Assembly (NCBI GenBank): GCA_023897205.1
Contig: JAHWDD010000001.1
Span: 4,278,001-4,342,000, forward strand
Direction: 5' to 3'
Length of the DNA: 64,000 nt
From: Exophiala sp. HKRS030
Taxonomy: Eukaryota; Ascomycota; Eurotiomycetes; Chaetothyriales; Herpotrichiellaceae
The position numbers were made by a program, and so were the translations under genes. The notes beneath the pieces were generated by a model that was not told the origin of the DNA, ran no database searches, and worked only from the letters and a program-made list of their open reading frames with translations. Numbering within the stretch: position 1 is the first letter of the stretch; each line of letters starts with the position of its first letter. Below are positions 1-9,226 of this stretch, one piece after another.

Positions 1-2
1 GC

Positions 3-1232
3 TACCACGTCGCGTGCCTCGCTCCCCGAGGTGACACATTCGCTCCCTCGGTGACCGAGTTGAGCGTGGACGAGTATGGCTTTTTGGAAACGCCCGAATT
101 CTCTCCCCGGTTCGCTGGAGGTAAGACTGCAAAGTCCGAGGCAGATGAGAGTATCTGGGGTCGACTCTTTTACAAGGGACTACGGAACGCCCACGAAGCG
201 CTCGACTATGACGACGCTTGTGTCAAGTCGGCCCTGAAGTGGCTAGAATGTCCTCCGTCCGACAAACCGTGGTGCCTCTTCATGCCTCTGATATTCCCCC
301 ACTGTCCGTTCCAAGTGGAGGAGCCGTACTTCTCCATGTACGACCGTTCCAAGGTGGACCCGATCGCCCCCACAGAGGAAAAGACGGGCTATGAGCCTCT
401 GTACATGCAAAAGATTCGTGCGCGGTACGGGACGTCAAGGGCGACGCCTGAAATCTGGGCCGAAATCAAAGCCACGTACTACGGGATGATCACCCGGCTG
501 GACGACCAATTCGGCAAGCTAATCAGCAAGATCGATCGGCTAGGGTTATGGAAGGACACGGTGACCATGTTCTTCACGGACCACGGCGAGTACCTGGGCG
601 ACTACGGACTGATCGAGAAGTGGCCGTCCGGCTTGTCAGACACTCTCACACACGAGCCTCTGATTGTGGCCGGTGGAGGTCTGCCTGAAGGAAAGGTGTC
701 GAACGTCATGGCCGAAATGGTCGACCTGGTGCCGACGGTGCTAGAAATGTCTGGGATAGGAGAACATTTCCCACACAGTGGTAAGAGTCTGGTTCCGGTG
801 TTGACGCAAGGCGCCACCCAGCACAAGAGGTACGCGTTCACGGAGGGAGGATTCCTGATGAGCGAGGAACCTTTGCTCGAACAAGGTCCGTATCCTTACG
901 ACCTCAAGGGCGCTCTACAGCATGAGGACACCCGTATCGTCGGCAAGGCCGTCAGCATGCGGAACCACGAATGGACGTACATATACCGTCTGTACGAGCC
1001 GGCGGAACTTTACCACCGGACCAAGGACCCCAAGGAGATGCACAACGTGGCGGCCGAGCCCGAGTTCGCCCCAGTTGTGCAGATGATGCAAAGCGAGATG
1101 TTCAGGTGGATGGTTGGGGAATCGGACTTTTTGCCATGGAACCCGGACCCTCGTGTGCCGCCGTCGGTCGACCTCAAATCGCCCAAGGACCAGTGGGCTG
1201 AACGCGCGGCCAAGGCAGGAGGACATGCTTGA
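3..1232 (+). CDS. Sulfatase (alkaline-phosphatase superfamily), 5'-truncated by the window edge
   Basis: The frame is open from base 3 to the TGA at 1230-1232 and has no ATG near the edge, so the N-terminal part, including the formylglycine-forming Cys/Ser motif, lies outside the window. About 409 residues are visible. They carry the C-terminal half of the sulfatase fold: an H-containing segment (FPHCPFQ), a metal-binding TDHGEYLGDYGL segment around base 570-610, and a following EKW...LTHEPLIV stretch where a substrate/metal-contacting His is usual. The family hydrolyses sulfate esters (or, in relatives, phosphonate esters); no signal peptide can be judged because the start is missing. It converges on the transcription-factor-domain gene to its right. 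The exact substrate cannot be assigned. Confidence 0.85.
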   Translation, partial: YHVACLAPRGDTFAPSVTELSVDEYGFLETPEFSPRFAGGKTAKSEADESIWGRLFYKGLRNAHEALDYDDACVKSALKWLECPPSDKPWCLFMPLIFPHCPFQVEEPYFSMYDRSKVDPIAPTEEKTGYEPLYMQKIRARYGTSRATPEIWAEIKATYYGMITRLDDQFGKLISKIDRLGLWKDTVTMFFTDHGEYLGDYGLIEKWPSGLSDTLTHEPLIVAGGGLPEGKVSNVMAEMVDLVPTVLEMSGIGEHFPHSGKSLVPVLTQGATQHKRYAFTEGGFLMSEEPLLEQGPYPYDLKGALQHEDTRIVGKAVSMRNHEWTYIYRLYEPAELYHRTKDPKEMHNVAAEPEFAPVVQMMQSEMFRWMVGESDFLPWNPDPRVPPSVDLKSPKDQWAERAAKAGGHA

Positions 1233-1668
1233 AAGCAGGTTTTGTCTGCGAACGTTTATGAGACCAAGGTCGGGTCCTCGCAAGTTGTCATTCTATTTGA
1301 AAAGAGTACCTGAACCATAGATGAGAACTCTTGACTAGGTAGTGATGCATCATTGCGTATACAAAAGAGCCCTTCCGAGATACGCTTTCGAAACCAAATC
1401 CGAATTGAATGTTCATGTGTCTATTTTACAGTGTAATATGATGGGGCGCAAATCCCAGATTCGCTGTCCCTTGTTATGTTACAGAACCCAAATATGTTAC
1501 AAGTGTGCCTGTAGTGTGACCATCTTGTCAAGTTGAATCCACAGACGCAACCCTGTCTCTAACAATGTGATAGAAAGAGTGCCATCGCGCATCGAGTTTC
1601 TATTTTCCTTTTGATTTTGACAGAAGTGGTGGCCTGGGGAACAATGCGAGATCTCTCTCAACCTATTT
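1233..1668. other. Convergent intergenic region
   Basis: Lies between the 3' ends of the sulfatase and the facing transcription-factor-domain gene. It presumably holds both 3' UTRs. I see no gene or obvious repeat in it. Confidence 0.6.
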
Positions 1669-2748
1669 TTAGATCTCTCCGATAAAACGACTTAGGTTTG
1701 GTAATACAAAGGGTTCGCCTCTGGGGAACGAGGAATCCCGTAGGTGGAGATAGGTATTCAAGAGAAAGGCCGAGTTCGTGTCGATGAACAACAAGAGACG
1801 GGCGAGAAAGCCGTCGAGACCCAAGCTGGCCAGGCCGCCGCCGCGTGCTTTCAACATCTCCTCCACGCCGCCCATGTGGCAGTGGTAGGAGTGTTCGTCT
1901 CCCCAGATGGCCTCGTAGCTGGCCATCTTGGCCGTGGCGGCGATGAGTTCGTCTCGCACCACCGCCGTGCCCGTTCCACCCTCGGACGACGACGCGGCGA
2001 CGTGGGCGCCGATGCCGGCCAGGGCCCGCTGCTTGAGGAGTAGGATGGTCGGGGCGAACGCGACGTCTTCCCGTTGAGCCGCGTAGTGGGAAGCCGAAAA
2101 CAACACGATCACCTGGAACAACAGGGGCGAGTGGATCACCATGGGGAACCACCGAGTCTTCAAAAGTGCCGTGTTACCGTCCCCGTCGACCTCGGGGATC
2201 GCCACCGCCAGGTGTTGGAGGTAATGTTGGAGGACGACGGGGACAAAAGGTTCGTGGTAAACCGGTGACTTTGACGCCGGAATCAGCGCCGCCGTTCCCG
2301 ACAAAAAGGAAGAACTGGAAGGAGGAGTAGGATGAGGATGGCATCGGCGACGCGCTGCAGAACGACCCTTTTGTCGTCGAGCTCGAAAGTGTTGTGAAGA
2401 TTCTGGTGTGGTGGTCGACTCTGTTGTCTCTAGTTCTGGCTCCGTCTCAACCTCTTCGACGGTTGTCTGTGTCGTGGTGACCTGAAAGGTCCAGTTGAGG
2501 GTGTGACGGTATCGTTTGCGTCTCTTTGCGGCCGCCTTGTGCGAAGAAGAAGGAGAGGACGATGACGACGACGTGTGTTTCTTGCTGTCATTGTTGCGGT
2601 CGTTGTTCTCCAGATTCCCGTCATCTCCGCCTCCTGAAGAACCTCCACCGGCTTTGGCGGCGTGAGACCTGACTTGTCGCCTTACGTGGGACGGTGGGAA
2701 TCCATTGACCAGTGGAATGTTGACAAACTCCAAAATGGGACGAGTCAT
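1669..2748 (-). CDS. Fungal-specific transcription-factor-domain protein lacking a zinc cluster
   Basis: A single-exon frame of 359 residues. The first ATG (2748-2746) starts MTRPILEFVN; the frame runs 16 codons further upstream but only to a GTG, so the ATG is preferred. The N-terminus has the LEFVN...RRQVRSH signature seen in a large family of fungal proteins that carry the 'fungal transcription factor' regulatory domain without a Zn(II)2Cys6 finger. A Ser-rich and basic low-complexity linker (about residues 30-120) follows, then the alpha-helical domain with the typical KTRWFPMVIHSPLLFQVIVLFSASH block and a C-terminal FLLNTYLHLRDSSFPR block. Role is inferred to be regulatory. Nothing in the sequence shows direct DNA binding. 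It sits beside the SDR and sulfatase genes and could regulate this block. Confidence 0.75.
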   Translation of the reverse strand: MTRPILEFVNIPLVNGFPPSHVRRQVRSHAAKAGGGSSGGGDDGNLENNDRNNDSKKHTSSSSSSPSSSHKAAAKRRKRYRHTLNWTFQVTTTQTTVEEVETEPELETTESTTTPESSQHFRARRQKGRSAARRRCHPHPTPPSSSSFLSGTAALIPASKSPVYHEPFVPVVLQHYLQHLAVAIPEVDGDGNTALLKTRWFPMVIHSPLLFQVIVLFSASHYAAQREDVAFAPTILLLKQRALAGIGAHVAASSSEGGTGTAVVRDELIAATAKMASYEAIWGDEHSYHCHMGGVEEMLKARGGGLASLGLDGFLARLLLFIDTNSAFLLNTYLHLRDSSFPRGEPFVLPNLSRFIGEI

Positions 2749-3306
2749 ACTGTACTCGTAACGAACATGACTGGCATTGACCAAAAAAAAGATCACGGAC
2801 GGTGACAGTAACAGTGATGGATGTGGTTTCTAGCTACAGTAGCACAGACGATCTTTTCTGTTGTTTCGTTTCACGGATGAAGTCATCTCTAGATCCGAAG
2901 ATTCGCGAAAAGTGGCTTGAAGCCTTTGGTTACGTAAGTATCTCCCGGTCAAGACTTTTTTGTCTTGGCCCCTCGTCAGCAATATTTACCAGAGAATCTC
3001 GAATCGAGTTGATTTAAAAACAATTTTCCTTTCACATAAGGAGGAAAATCACAGAGTACATGGTATGTAAAACATGGATCGCATTCCCTCACAGAAAAAT
3101 ATCAACTAGAATGGTTCGAGGTCAGGCAAAATCACCAAGTGTTTCTCAAGGAGAATTGCCGCATATGCATCCAAAACCCCAACGAATATCGTCCATGCTA
3201 GAGTCGATGCCCCCGAACAACAGGGTTGAATCTAAAGGCTGGCTGAGAAATCCTGACAGGTTCATCGTCTCGTTGAGCACCTTTTCCTGCATGAATGATC
3301 AACCTC
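2749..3306. other. Intergenic region, promoter side of the transcription-factor-domain gene
   Basis: Between the start of the minus-strand regulator and the 3' end of the SDR gene. No coding content recognised; expected to hold the regulator's promoter. Confidence 0.5.
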
Positions 3307-4330
3307 TTAACGGCTCGTGTATCCTCCGTTGGCAAAGAGGGTTTGGCCTATCATCGGAGTAATTCTAGGTTAGCAATTGATTTTCAATTTGCGCTACAAG
3401 ATTCGAACACATATGGGAAAGATCAGGTTCGAGGGCGTTCAAACATACCATTGATCCATGCACCTTCTGTGCAAAGGAATTTGTAGATGGGCGCAATATC
3501 GGTCACAAGAGTCAATCGTCCATCGATGGCATTGGACTTGTGGAATGCCACTGCTTCGGGAGTTTCCTGGCCATAGAAGAAGGCTAGATATGGTGGTCAG
3601 AGGAAATGCCTTGGGAGTAGAAGTGGAAACGAATGGGAAATATGTCAAGGGTCTGGACAAAGGCGGGGGTTGGCTCAGGAATGGCTTACGAGTATCCTGT
3701 GTCGGTTGTTAGTTTTATATCGACCGAATTGACGGGAGCGGAAAGGAGAACACTAACCATGGGTCCAGGGGCCACAGCGTTGACGCTGATGCTCTTGGGC
3801 ATCAACTCTTTACTCAAACCTTTGGTGAAATACTCAACCGGAGCTTTCGATCCCTGATAGCTCGAGTACAGCGGTGTGTAGGCGGCCAGCAGACTGGTGA
3901 CCGTGTTGATGATCTTGCCACCTTGACTGACGCGTTTGGCGGCTTCTTGGGTGATGAAGAAGGCGGATTTGGAGTTGACGGCGAACATTTCGTCGTATTC
4001 CTTCTCCGAGATCTCGGCCAGAGGCTTCTTCAGCACTTTCCCGACGGTGTTGATGACGATGTCGACCTTGCCGCCAAAGTCCTTTTGTACGGCGTCGAAG
4101 AGCGCCGTGACGTTCGAGACTTTGGTGAGGTCGCCCTGATACGTCTTCACCTTGATGTTGCTGTGTTTGGACGACATCTGGTCCGCAAAGGATTCGGTTG
4201 CATCCTTGGACGATGCCGAGTTGTAGTGCAAGGCCAGATGGGCTCCTTCGGCGGCGAAGAGGCTCGCAATCGCGGCACCCAAGTTTTTCCCACCGCCCGT
4301 GATGAGGGTGACTTTACCGGAGAGAGACAT
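3307..4330 (-). CDS. Short-chain dehydrogenase/reductase (four exons, one of 7 nt)
   Basis: Classical SDR of 251 residues. Exons on the minus strand: 4330-3758, 3696-3690, 3583-3449, 3347-3307; introns are 61, 106 and 101 nt, all GT-AG. The N-terminal TGGGKNLG motif binds NAD(P); the catalytic Ser lies in VTSLLAAY and the YxxxK pair in YSSYQGSK. After GPM the 7-nt exon supplies D-T and the first base of the next codon, giving GPMDTPFFYGQETPEA, which is the usual SDR substrate-loop sequence; exon 3 ends CTEGAWING and exon 4 ends QTLFANGGYTSR. The family is closest to beta-ketoacyl-ACP-reductase-like fungal oxidoreductases. Substrate unknown. ATG context and the TGGGKNLG position fix the start. 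A TATA-like element lies about 140 bp upstream. Confidence 0.9.
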
Positions 4331-5357
4331 TTTAGGATTTGAACGGAATTATGGCGAAAGATTAGTGGCGTGAATACCCGAGTTGAGGACCCGTACTGTA
4401 GGGAGAACTGTGTAAAGGGCTTGTCAAAGAATCTCGGGGACACTCTCCCCCAGTGACGGTGGACCGTCCATTTTTATATACGTTTGATCAGTCTCAGCAG
4501 CTCTCAATCGAGCCACACCGAAGAGATCTGCTCTTCTCTCATCGTTGTATCCGACGTCGTATTCAACTCCGTGCGTACAGCTGTGACGACGGGCCAGTGA
4601 CGCTGGATGGCACCCAAGAAGCAACACTTCTTTTGGAGGGTCTAACCGAATGCGTATAATGCAGGTGGTCACTAGTCTGGTGCACCGACCGAGGGGGATC
4701 AACGAGGGTGGGCCCAACCCTGTTCTTCCCCACCAAACACCGTTCCTGGTTCCTTTTGCTGATAATACCAAGAGAAAGAATTCCCAGACTCCGAAAAGTC
4801 TGAGAAGCCAAAGGTAGGTTGAGCGTTGTAGGAGCTGTGGGAGGGAAACAGGAAACTCCTATCTCCGAGTACACCTGGAATTTGTCTTCTCACGTACGAG
4901 GCAACTCCGAAATTCGAGGATCTTCGAGGACCTGGAAATGCTGTGGCCACCTTCTGGTGACGTTCTATAGGTTGCAAGATGTACAAAGCATTGAGCACCA
5001 GGATAGTTCTGTATCGGGCCTTTTTTGACTGGTGGTATTTGTAGGCCTACTAGAAACTCCTGGAACAACGCGATGTCGGCGCTTCACGATATTTCACAAC
5101 CAAGGAAGAGTTCAAAATAGCTTCTGCGCATCGGGCAAGAGCGTGATGCAATTCATTGTGCTTCATACACATACTGCAGGCCAGAGGTTTGTAAGCAGAC
5201 CCTTTGGTAAAACTGTAGTTCTTTAATGCACGACAGATGCCTGCCGACCTGATACCTGCCATCTTCTAGTTTGTGGACCCTGGGTGGCCGCGCATCCATG
5301 GTCCAACTGGACTGAGAAGAAATTTCCCATGATTGTGTGATAGCCTGCCATGGGTAT
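4331..5357. other. Intergenic region upstream of the SDR gene
   Basis: About 1 kb between the SDR start and the 3' end of the next minus-strand gene. Several short open frames occur on both strands but none shows a family signature or splice-linked continuation. Probable promoter and 3' UTR sequence. Confidence 0.5.
4471..4480 (-). promoter_or_regulatory. TATA-like element upstream of the SDR gene
   Basis: Read on the minus strand this is TATATAAAAA, a good TATA-box match about 140 bp before the SDR start codon. Promoter role is inferred from sequence and spacing only. Confidence 0.4.
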
Positions 5358-6548
5358 TCACATTTCGACCAGAACTCTGACCTCACTATCCATCCAGTCA
5401 ACCACACCAGCATTTATCAAGGCAACCATCCACTCTCCATCGTTGAGAACTGTTACAAGGCCATCAGCCAGCCAGACTTGAACAACCGGGCGGCGATCTT
5501 TGCGTGTAACCCTGTTACCAGTAGCAGCCCTATATCTCCGGCTGACCTGGTCCATCAGTGTTGCTAAACTGGGTGCAGTCTCTGGTGTTAACTCAAAACG
5601 CGGAATCACTCGTCTACGAGCACCACCGGTGTTTGAGACCACGTTGACGTAGATGACGATCGTTTGCTTGAACGCTGTTCTCGGCTGAGAAGGACTCGTC
5701 GCTACAATTGCATCGTCGTTTGGGACTATCGATGACGGTTCGGCCACCTCCCAGGAGAGTGTTTCAGACCCAGTCACAGGCCTCGAAGTATCCTCCGAGG
5801 CAATAGGCGCTATGTTAGCCGGCTCCGGGGTTTGAGTGTCAGGCATTGCCACATCGATTTGAGAAATCGTACGCTCATTCTGTTCGCGGATTAACCGTGC
5901 TGTGGTCTGATACTGGGCTGGTCTTTGTCTCCTGTGTCTGGTAGCATACGTGTAAATGCGCTGCCGTTCGTTTGTGACCAATTTTCGTATCAAAGGCAGC
6001 ATGTTCTTGATGATGGTCTCGCCATGCTCGGGCCAGATCAATGTCCGCGGCCGCTCAGCGTCTCCAGGTCCGAAGAATTTGTCGCCATTTCCATGTTCAG
6101 ACAGGAAACTTTCCGCACATTTCCATAACCTCAGCCTTATATCTGCTGCTGTCCCAGAGGAAGACTTATGCCTAATTACTTCCATGCGCTCAGGATGGTC
6201 CTCGTCGAACAGGAATATCTTGGCAGCAACCTGCAGGCGTCGGAAATCTTCAGGTGCAAGATCCAAGGATTCGAAGACATTGGCCGACGAAGATTTGTGA
6301 CTCCTGCTCTTGGAGGGTGGTTCACGAAAGAGGACCGAACCGGAATATCGACGGTTGAGGCTGTTGGGCTCGGCCGCAGGATCAGGAGCATCGCCTAGGG
6401 CCTCCGGAGGCAACATAGACTCATAGTGATTGTAGCTTTCATCATACTTAACATACACAACTCTTTCCGCGTGTTCATCCGCTGCAGCAGGTGCGGCTTG
6501 AACCAGTCCAGCAAGGTGAGCATCGTTCGGATAGGTCGAGTCCGTCAT
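5358..6548 (-). CDS. Unknown conserved-looking fungal protein with a beta-rich C-terminal domain
   Basis: 396 residues from the ATG at 6548 (MTDSTYPNDA); the frame stays open 90 codons further upstream, but to a TTG or Leu-ATG context with low-complexity Ser/Thr sequence, so the downstream ATG is preferred and the true start is uncertain. Visible parts: an acidic/low-complexity N-terminus, a helical central block around AAKIFLFDEDHPERMEV and WPEHGETIIKNMLPLIRKLV, a Thr/Pro-rich linker, and a C-terminal domain (TIVIYVNVV...WLADGLVTVLNDGEWMVALINAGVVDW) with a pattern like a ubiquitin-like or PB1-like fold. No signal peptide or membrane segment is seen. I do not recognise a characterised family; the fold comparison is an inference. 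It is divergently arranged with the MFS transporter. Confidence 0.6.
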   Translation of the reverse strand: MTDSTYPNDAHLAGLVQAAPAAADEHAERVVYVKYDESYNHYESMLPPEALGDAPDPAAEPNSLNRRYSGSVLFREPPSKSRSHKSSSANVFESLDLAPEDFRRLQVAAKIFLFDEDHPERMEVIRHKSSSGTAADIRLRLWKCAESFLSEHGNGDKFFGPGDAERPRTLIWPEHGETIIKNMLPLIRKLVTNERQRIYTYATRHRRQRPAQYQTTARLIREQNERTISQIDVAMPDTQTPEPANIAPIASEDTSRPVTGSETLSWEVAEPSSIVPNDDAIVATSPSQPRTAFKQTIVIYVNVVSNTGGARRRVIPRFELTPETAPSLATLMDQVSRRYRAATGNRVTRKDRRPVVQVWLADGLVTVLNDGEWMVALINAGVVDWMDSEVRVLVEM

Positions 6549-6967
6549 GGTGTTGGCCTTGGACCTCCAGTCCAGGCTACCAGGCCATGGGCCCGATCCA
6601 GAAGCAGTATTAGGTGCAAACACTTGTCCAGCGCGAGGCTGGAGATGTGTCGTGAGCCCAACTCCAAATGTTTGATGGGTTTGACGAGTCGTAGAAGATG
6701 GCGGTGAATTGTCCAAATTCGCCCAGACCGCGCTAAGAGAGAGCCAGCTTGAGCTAGTCCTAGTATGGTTAGAGGTCAGCCGATTGAAACAACCTCCGAA
6801 AGTCGATGACAACAGCAACAGTATCAGCGACAGCGAGATGATGCCTCTTTGCCATACACCTATTATAAATGATTGAGAGATTTACTTGAACTCGGCTCTT
6901 TGACCGTGCTAACGAGCCTGCCGTTATACTCTGTACCGAGCCGTACAAGCCCGCGACAACCGGCATC
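6549..6967. other. Divergent promoter region
   Basis: 419 bp separating the starts of the unknown protein (minus) and the MFS transporter (plus). It may serve both genes. The frame of the unknown protein is open through part of it, so some of it may be coding if a more upstream start is used. Confidence 0.5.
6861..6870 (+). promoter_or_regulatory. TATA-like element upstream of the MFS transporter
   Basis: TATTATAAAT about 100 bp upstream of the transporter ATG at 6968. Assigned by sequence and spacing only. Confidence 0.35.
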
Positions 6968-8720
6968 ATGATGTTCGGGGCTACGAAGCTGCAGGTAGCT
7001 ACGTATCTGCTGGGCGTCTGTCCATTCTCCATTGCGTTCCTGGTCTTCATGAACTCGGAAGTCTCATTCGTCATCACTGACCTAATCGGAAAAGATCGTG
7101 GAGTTGGCGATGCAGTCGGCACCCTGGGTTTTGCAGACGAATTGGTTGCCCTCGTTGCCTGCCCGTTATGGGGTGTCCTATCCGATCGCATGGGTTTGCG
7201 ATTTGTGAGGCTTCTTGTCTAAAGCCTGGCGAGACCACATTGCTAATTTCCTCTAGGTATGTGTCGTCGGATATTTGATCATTTGCCTAGCTTTAGCGCT
7301 CTTCGTCCAGGCACGTAACGTCTACCCTCAGCTTCTTCTAGCTCGGCTGCTTTTTAGCCTAGGGGGTGCCGCGGCGTCGACAATGGTCACTGCTATTTTG
7401 CCTGCTGTTGCTGGCTCTCCGAACAAACCGACGGGCCAACTGAGACATTCCAGGGTGATACAGATCTTCGGCAACACTACTCATATCTCAAGTCCGTCGA
7501 TTGCTTCCGAATCGACCATCACTCCGGAGCGCTTCCTCTCTCGCGCATCTCAGCGTCAGAACGGCCGTAACAAGTCCGAAGGAGACTCTCAACTGGCATC
7601 CTCTACTAGCAAGATTGCAGGATTTGTTGGTATGGGTGCAGGCACTGGTGCTCTGATCGCATTAGGCCTTTTCCTTCCTCTCCCAGCCAAGTTTCAATAC
7701 GCTGGAGTAGGACAAAAGGCTGCACTGAAATACAGCTTCTATGTTGTTGCGGCTGTGGCGTTTGTGTTGGCCTTATGTTGCTTGTTTGGACTTGGCAATC
7801 TACAGACTCAAGTCGAAGCCAGTCAAGTCAAAGACAGTGATGATCAACAACGAAAGTCCAGACTACCCAGCATCAGCGACATCCGCCAGATGATGGAAAA
7901 CTTCAAAGTGGCAATCATTGTTGGCTTTGAACGCTCAGAGATTGCCATTGGCTACCTTGGAGGTTTTGTGGCTCGCGCTTCCTCGGTCGCCATCTCACTC
8001 TTCATCCCCCTTTTGGTCAATGCTACCTTTCACAACTCGGGATTATGCAATGTTGATGGCAATGAACATGATCCCAATGGTCTTCCCGATATCAAGAAAA
8101 GATGTCCCCGTGCCTATGTTGTCGCCGCTGAGCTAACGGGTGTCTCACAAATGATAGCTCTGATATGCGCCCCTCTCTTCGGTTACTGGTGCGCCAGAGT
8201 ATCTCGAAAGCAGATCCCGCTTCTGTTCGCTTCAATATCTGGTATCGTGGGCTACCCCCTTTTTGCCAATGTCTTTCATCCGCGAAACTCAACAGCTGCT
8301 GCCCTCTTCGTTGACTTTTTCGCGGTCAGCCTCATCGGAGTCAGTCAGATTGGAGCAATAGTTTGCAGCTTGGGAACCTTGAGCACAGGTGTACTCCTGG
8401 AAAACCCAAGAACGACAAAACGAACTTCCATCGTCGATGCAAACGGGGACAACACGGAAGCCAACGAAGGACAGCCGCTTCTACCCAGCGGTCGACAAAA
8501 CAACAAAAGCTCGTCTTTGTCGACTCTTAAGGGCTCAGTTGCTGGCGTCTACTCCCTATACGGCGGCCTTGCAATCTTGATTTTAACCAAAGTGGGAGGC
8601 CTGCTGTTTGATAAAGTATCATTAACAGCTCCATTCTATATTATGGCTGCATTCAATGCAGTTCTCATGGTTGCTTGTTTGGTTCAGAGTCTGCTCGGCG
8701 TCAACTCCAACCATGTGTAG
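6968..8720 (+). CDS. Major facilitator superfamily transporter
   Basis: Two exons, 6968-7204 and 7257-8720, joined across a 52-nt GT-AG intron with a TGCTAAT branch site; product 566 residues. The start MMFGATKLQVATYLLG leads straight into TM1. The junction recreates the MFS loop-2/3 signature GVLSDRMGLRFVCVVGYLI. Multiple hydrophobic segments follow (TM3 LIICLALALFVQA, later VVAAVAFVLALCCLFGLG, FYIMAAFNAVLMVACLVQSLLG), compatible with 12 TMs, with a long hydrophilic insertion after TM4-5 (residues about 140-190) and another before TM11. Substrate is not evident; drug, amine or small-metabolite export or import are all possible. Its position between enzyme genes suggests it moves a substrate or product of that block. 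The intron breaks the frame with an in-frame stop, supporting splicing. Confidence 0.85.
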
Positions 8721-9226
8721 TTATCCAGGGCTTCTCTTATCGAACAGATTCAACACCGTCATTTTCCTGTACGTTGGGTGTGATCATCTATGATCGGAAT
8801 AATCGGAATCACCGCCGTTCGGACTGCCTGAGAAACCTGACTGTTCTGACTTACCGTTCTCCGGTGTCAGCTATGCAAGGCTTACCTCGCTCATCTCAGC
8901 TCTCAGTGGTTGTTCTAGGTCAATACTGCCGTCACATCCGTCACACTTCATCTCAAAAGCAATTGCTGTCGCGAAAACAAGTCTAGATCCAGCCTAGCTG
9001 TTAGGACCGTGGCAGCTGCATGTACATGGCATGACCCTCCTATACCAGCCATGATGATATAGGGCTGCGACGAATTTGACGACTCTACACTCCGCGTCGT
9101 GGATCTATCATACAACATCTGATCTCGGCCGTTGACGCGGGTCAGATTTTGGCTGCACAACAGAAGTCTTACTTCACCAAGTGTCATCGCAGGCCCTGAC
9201 CTGGGCATGTCCTTCGTACTATATGT
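8721..9226. other. Convergent intergenic region
   Basis: Between the 3' ends of the MFS transporter and the amidohydrolase. I see no gene in it. Confidence 0.6.
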
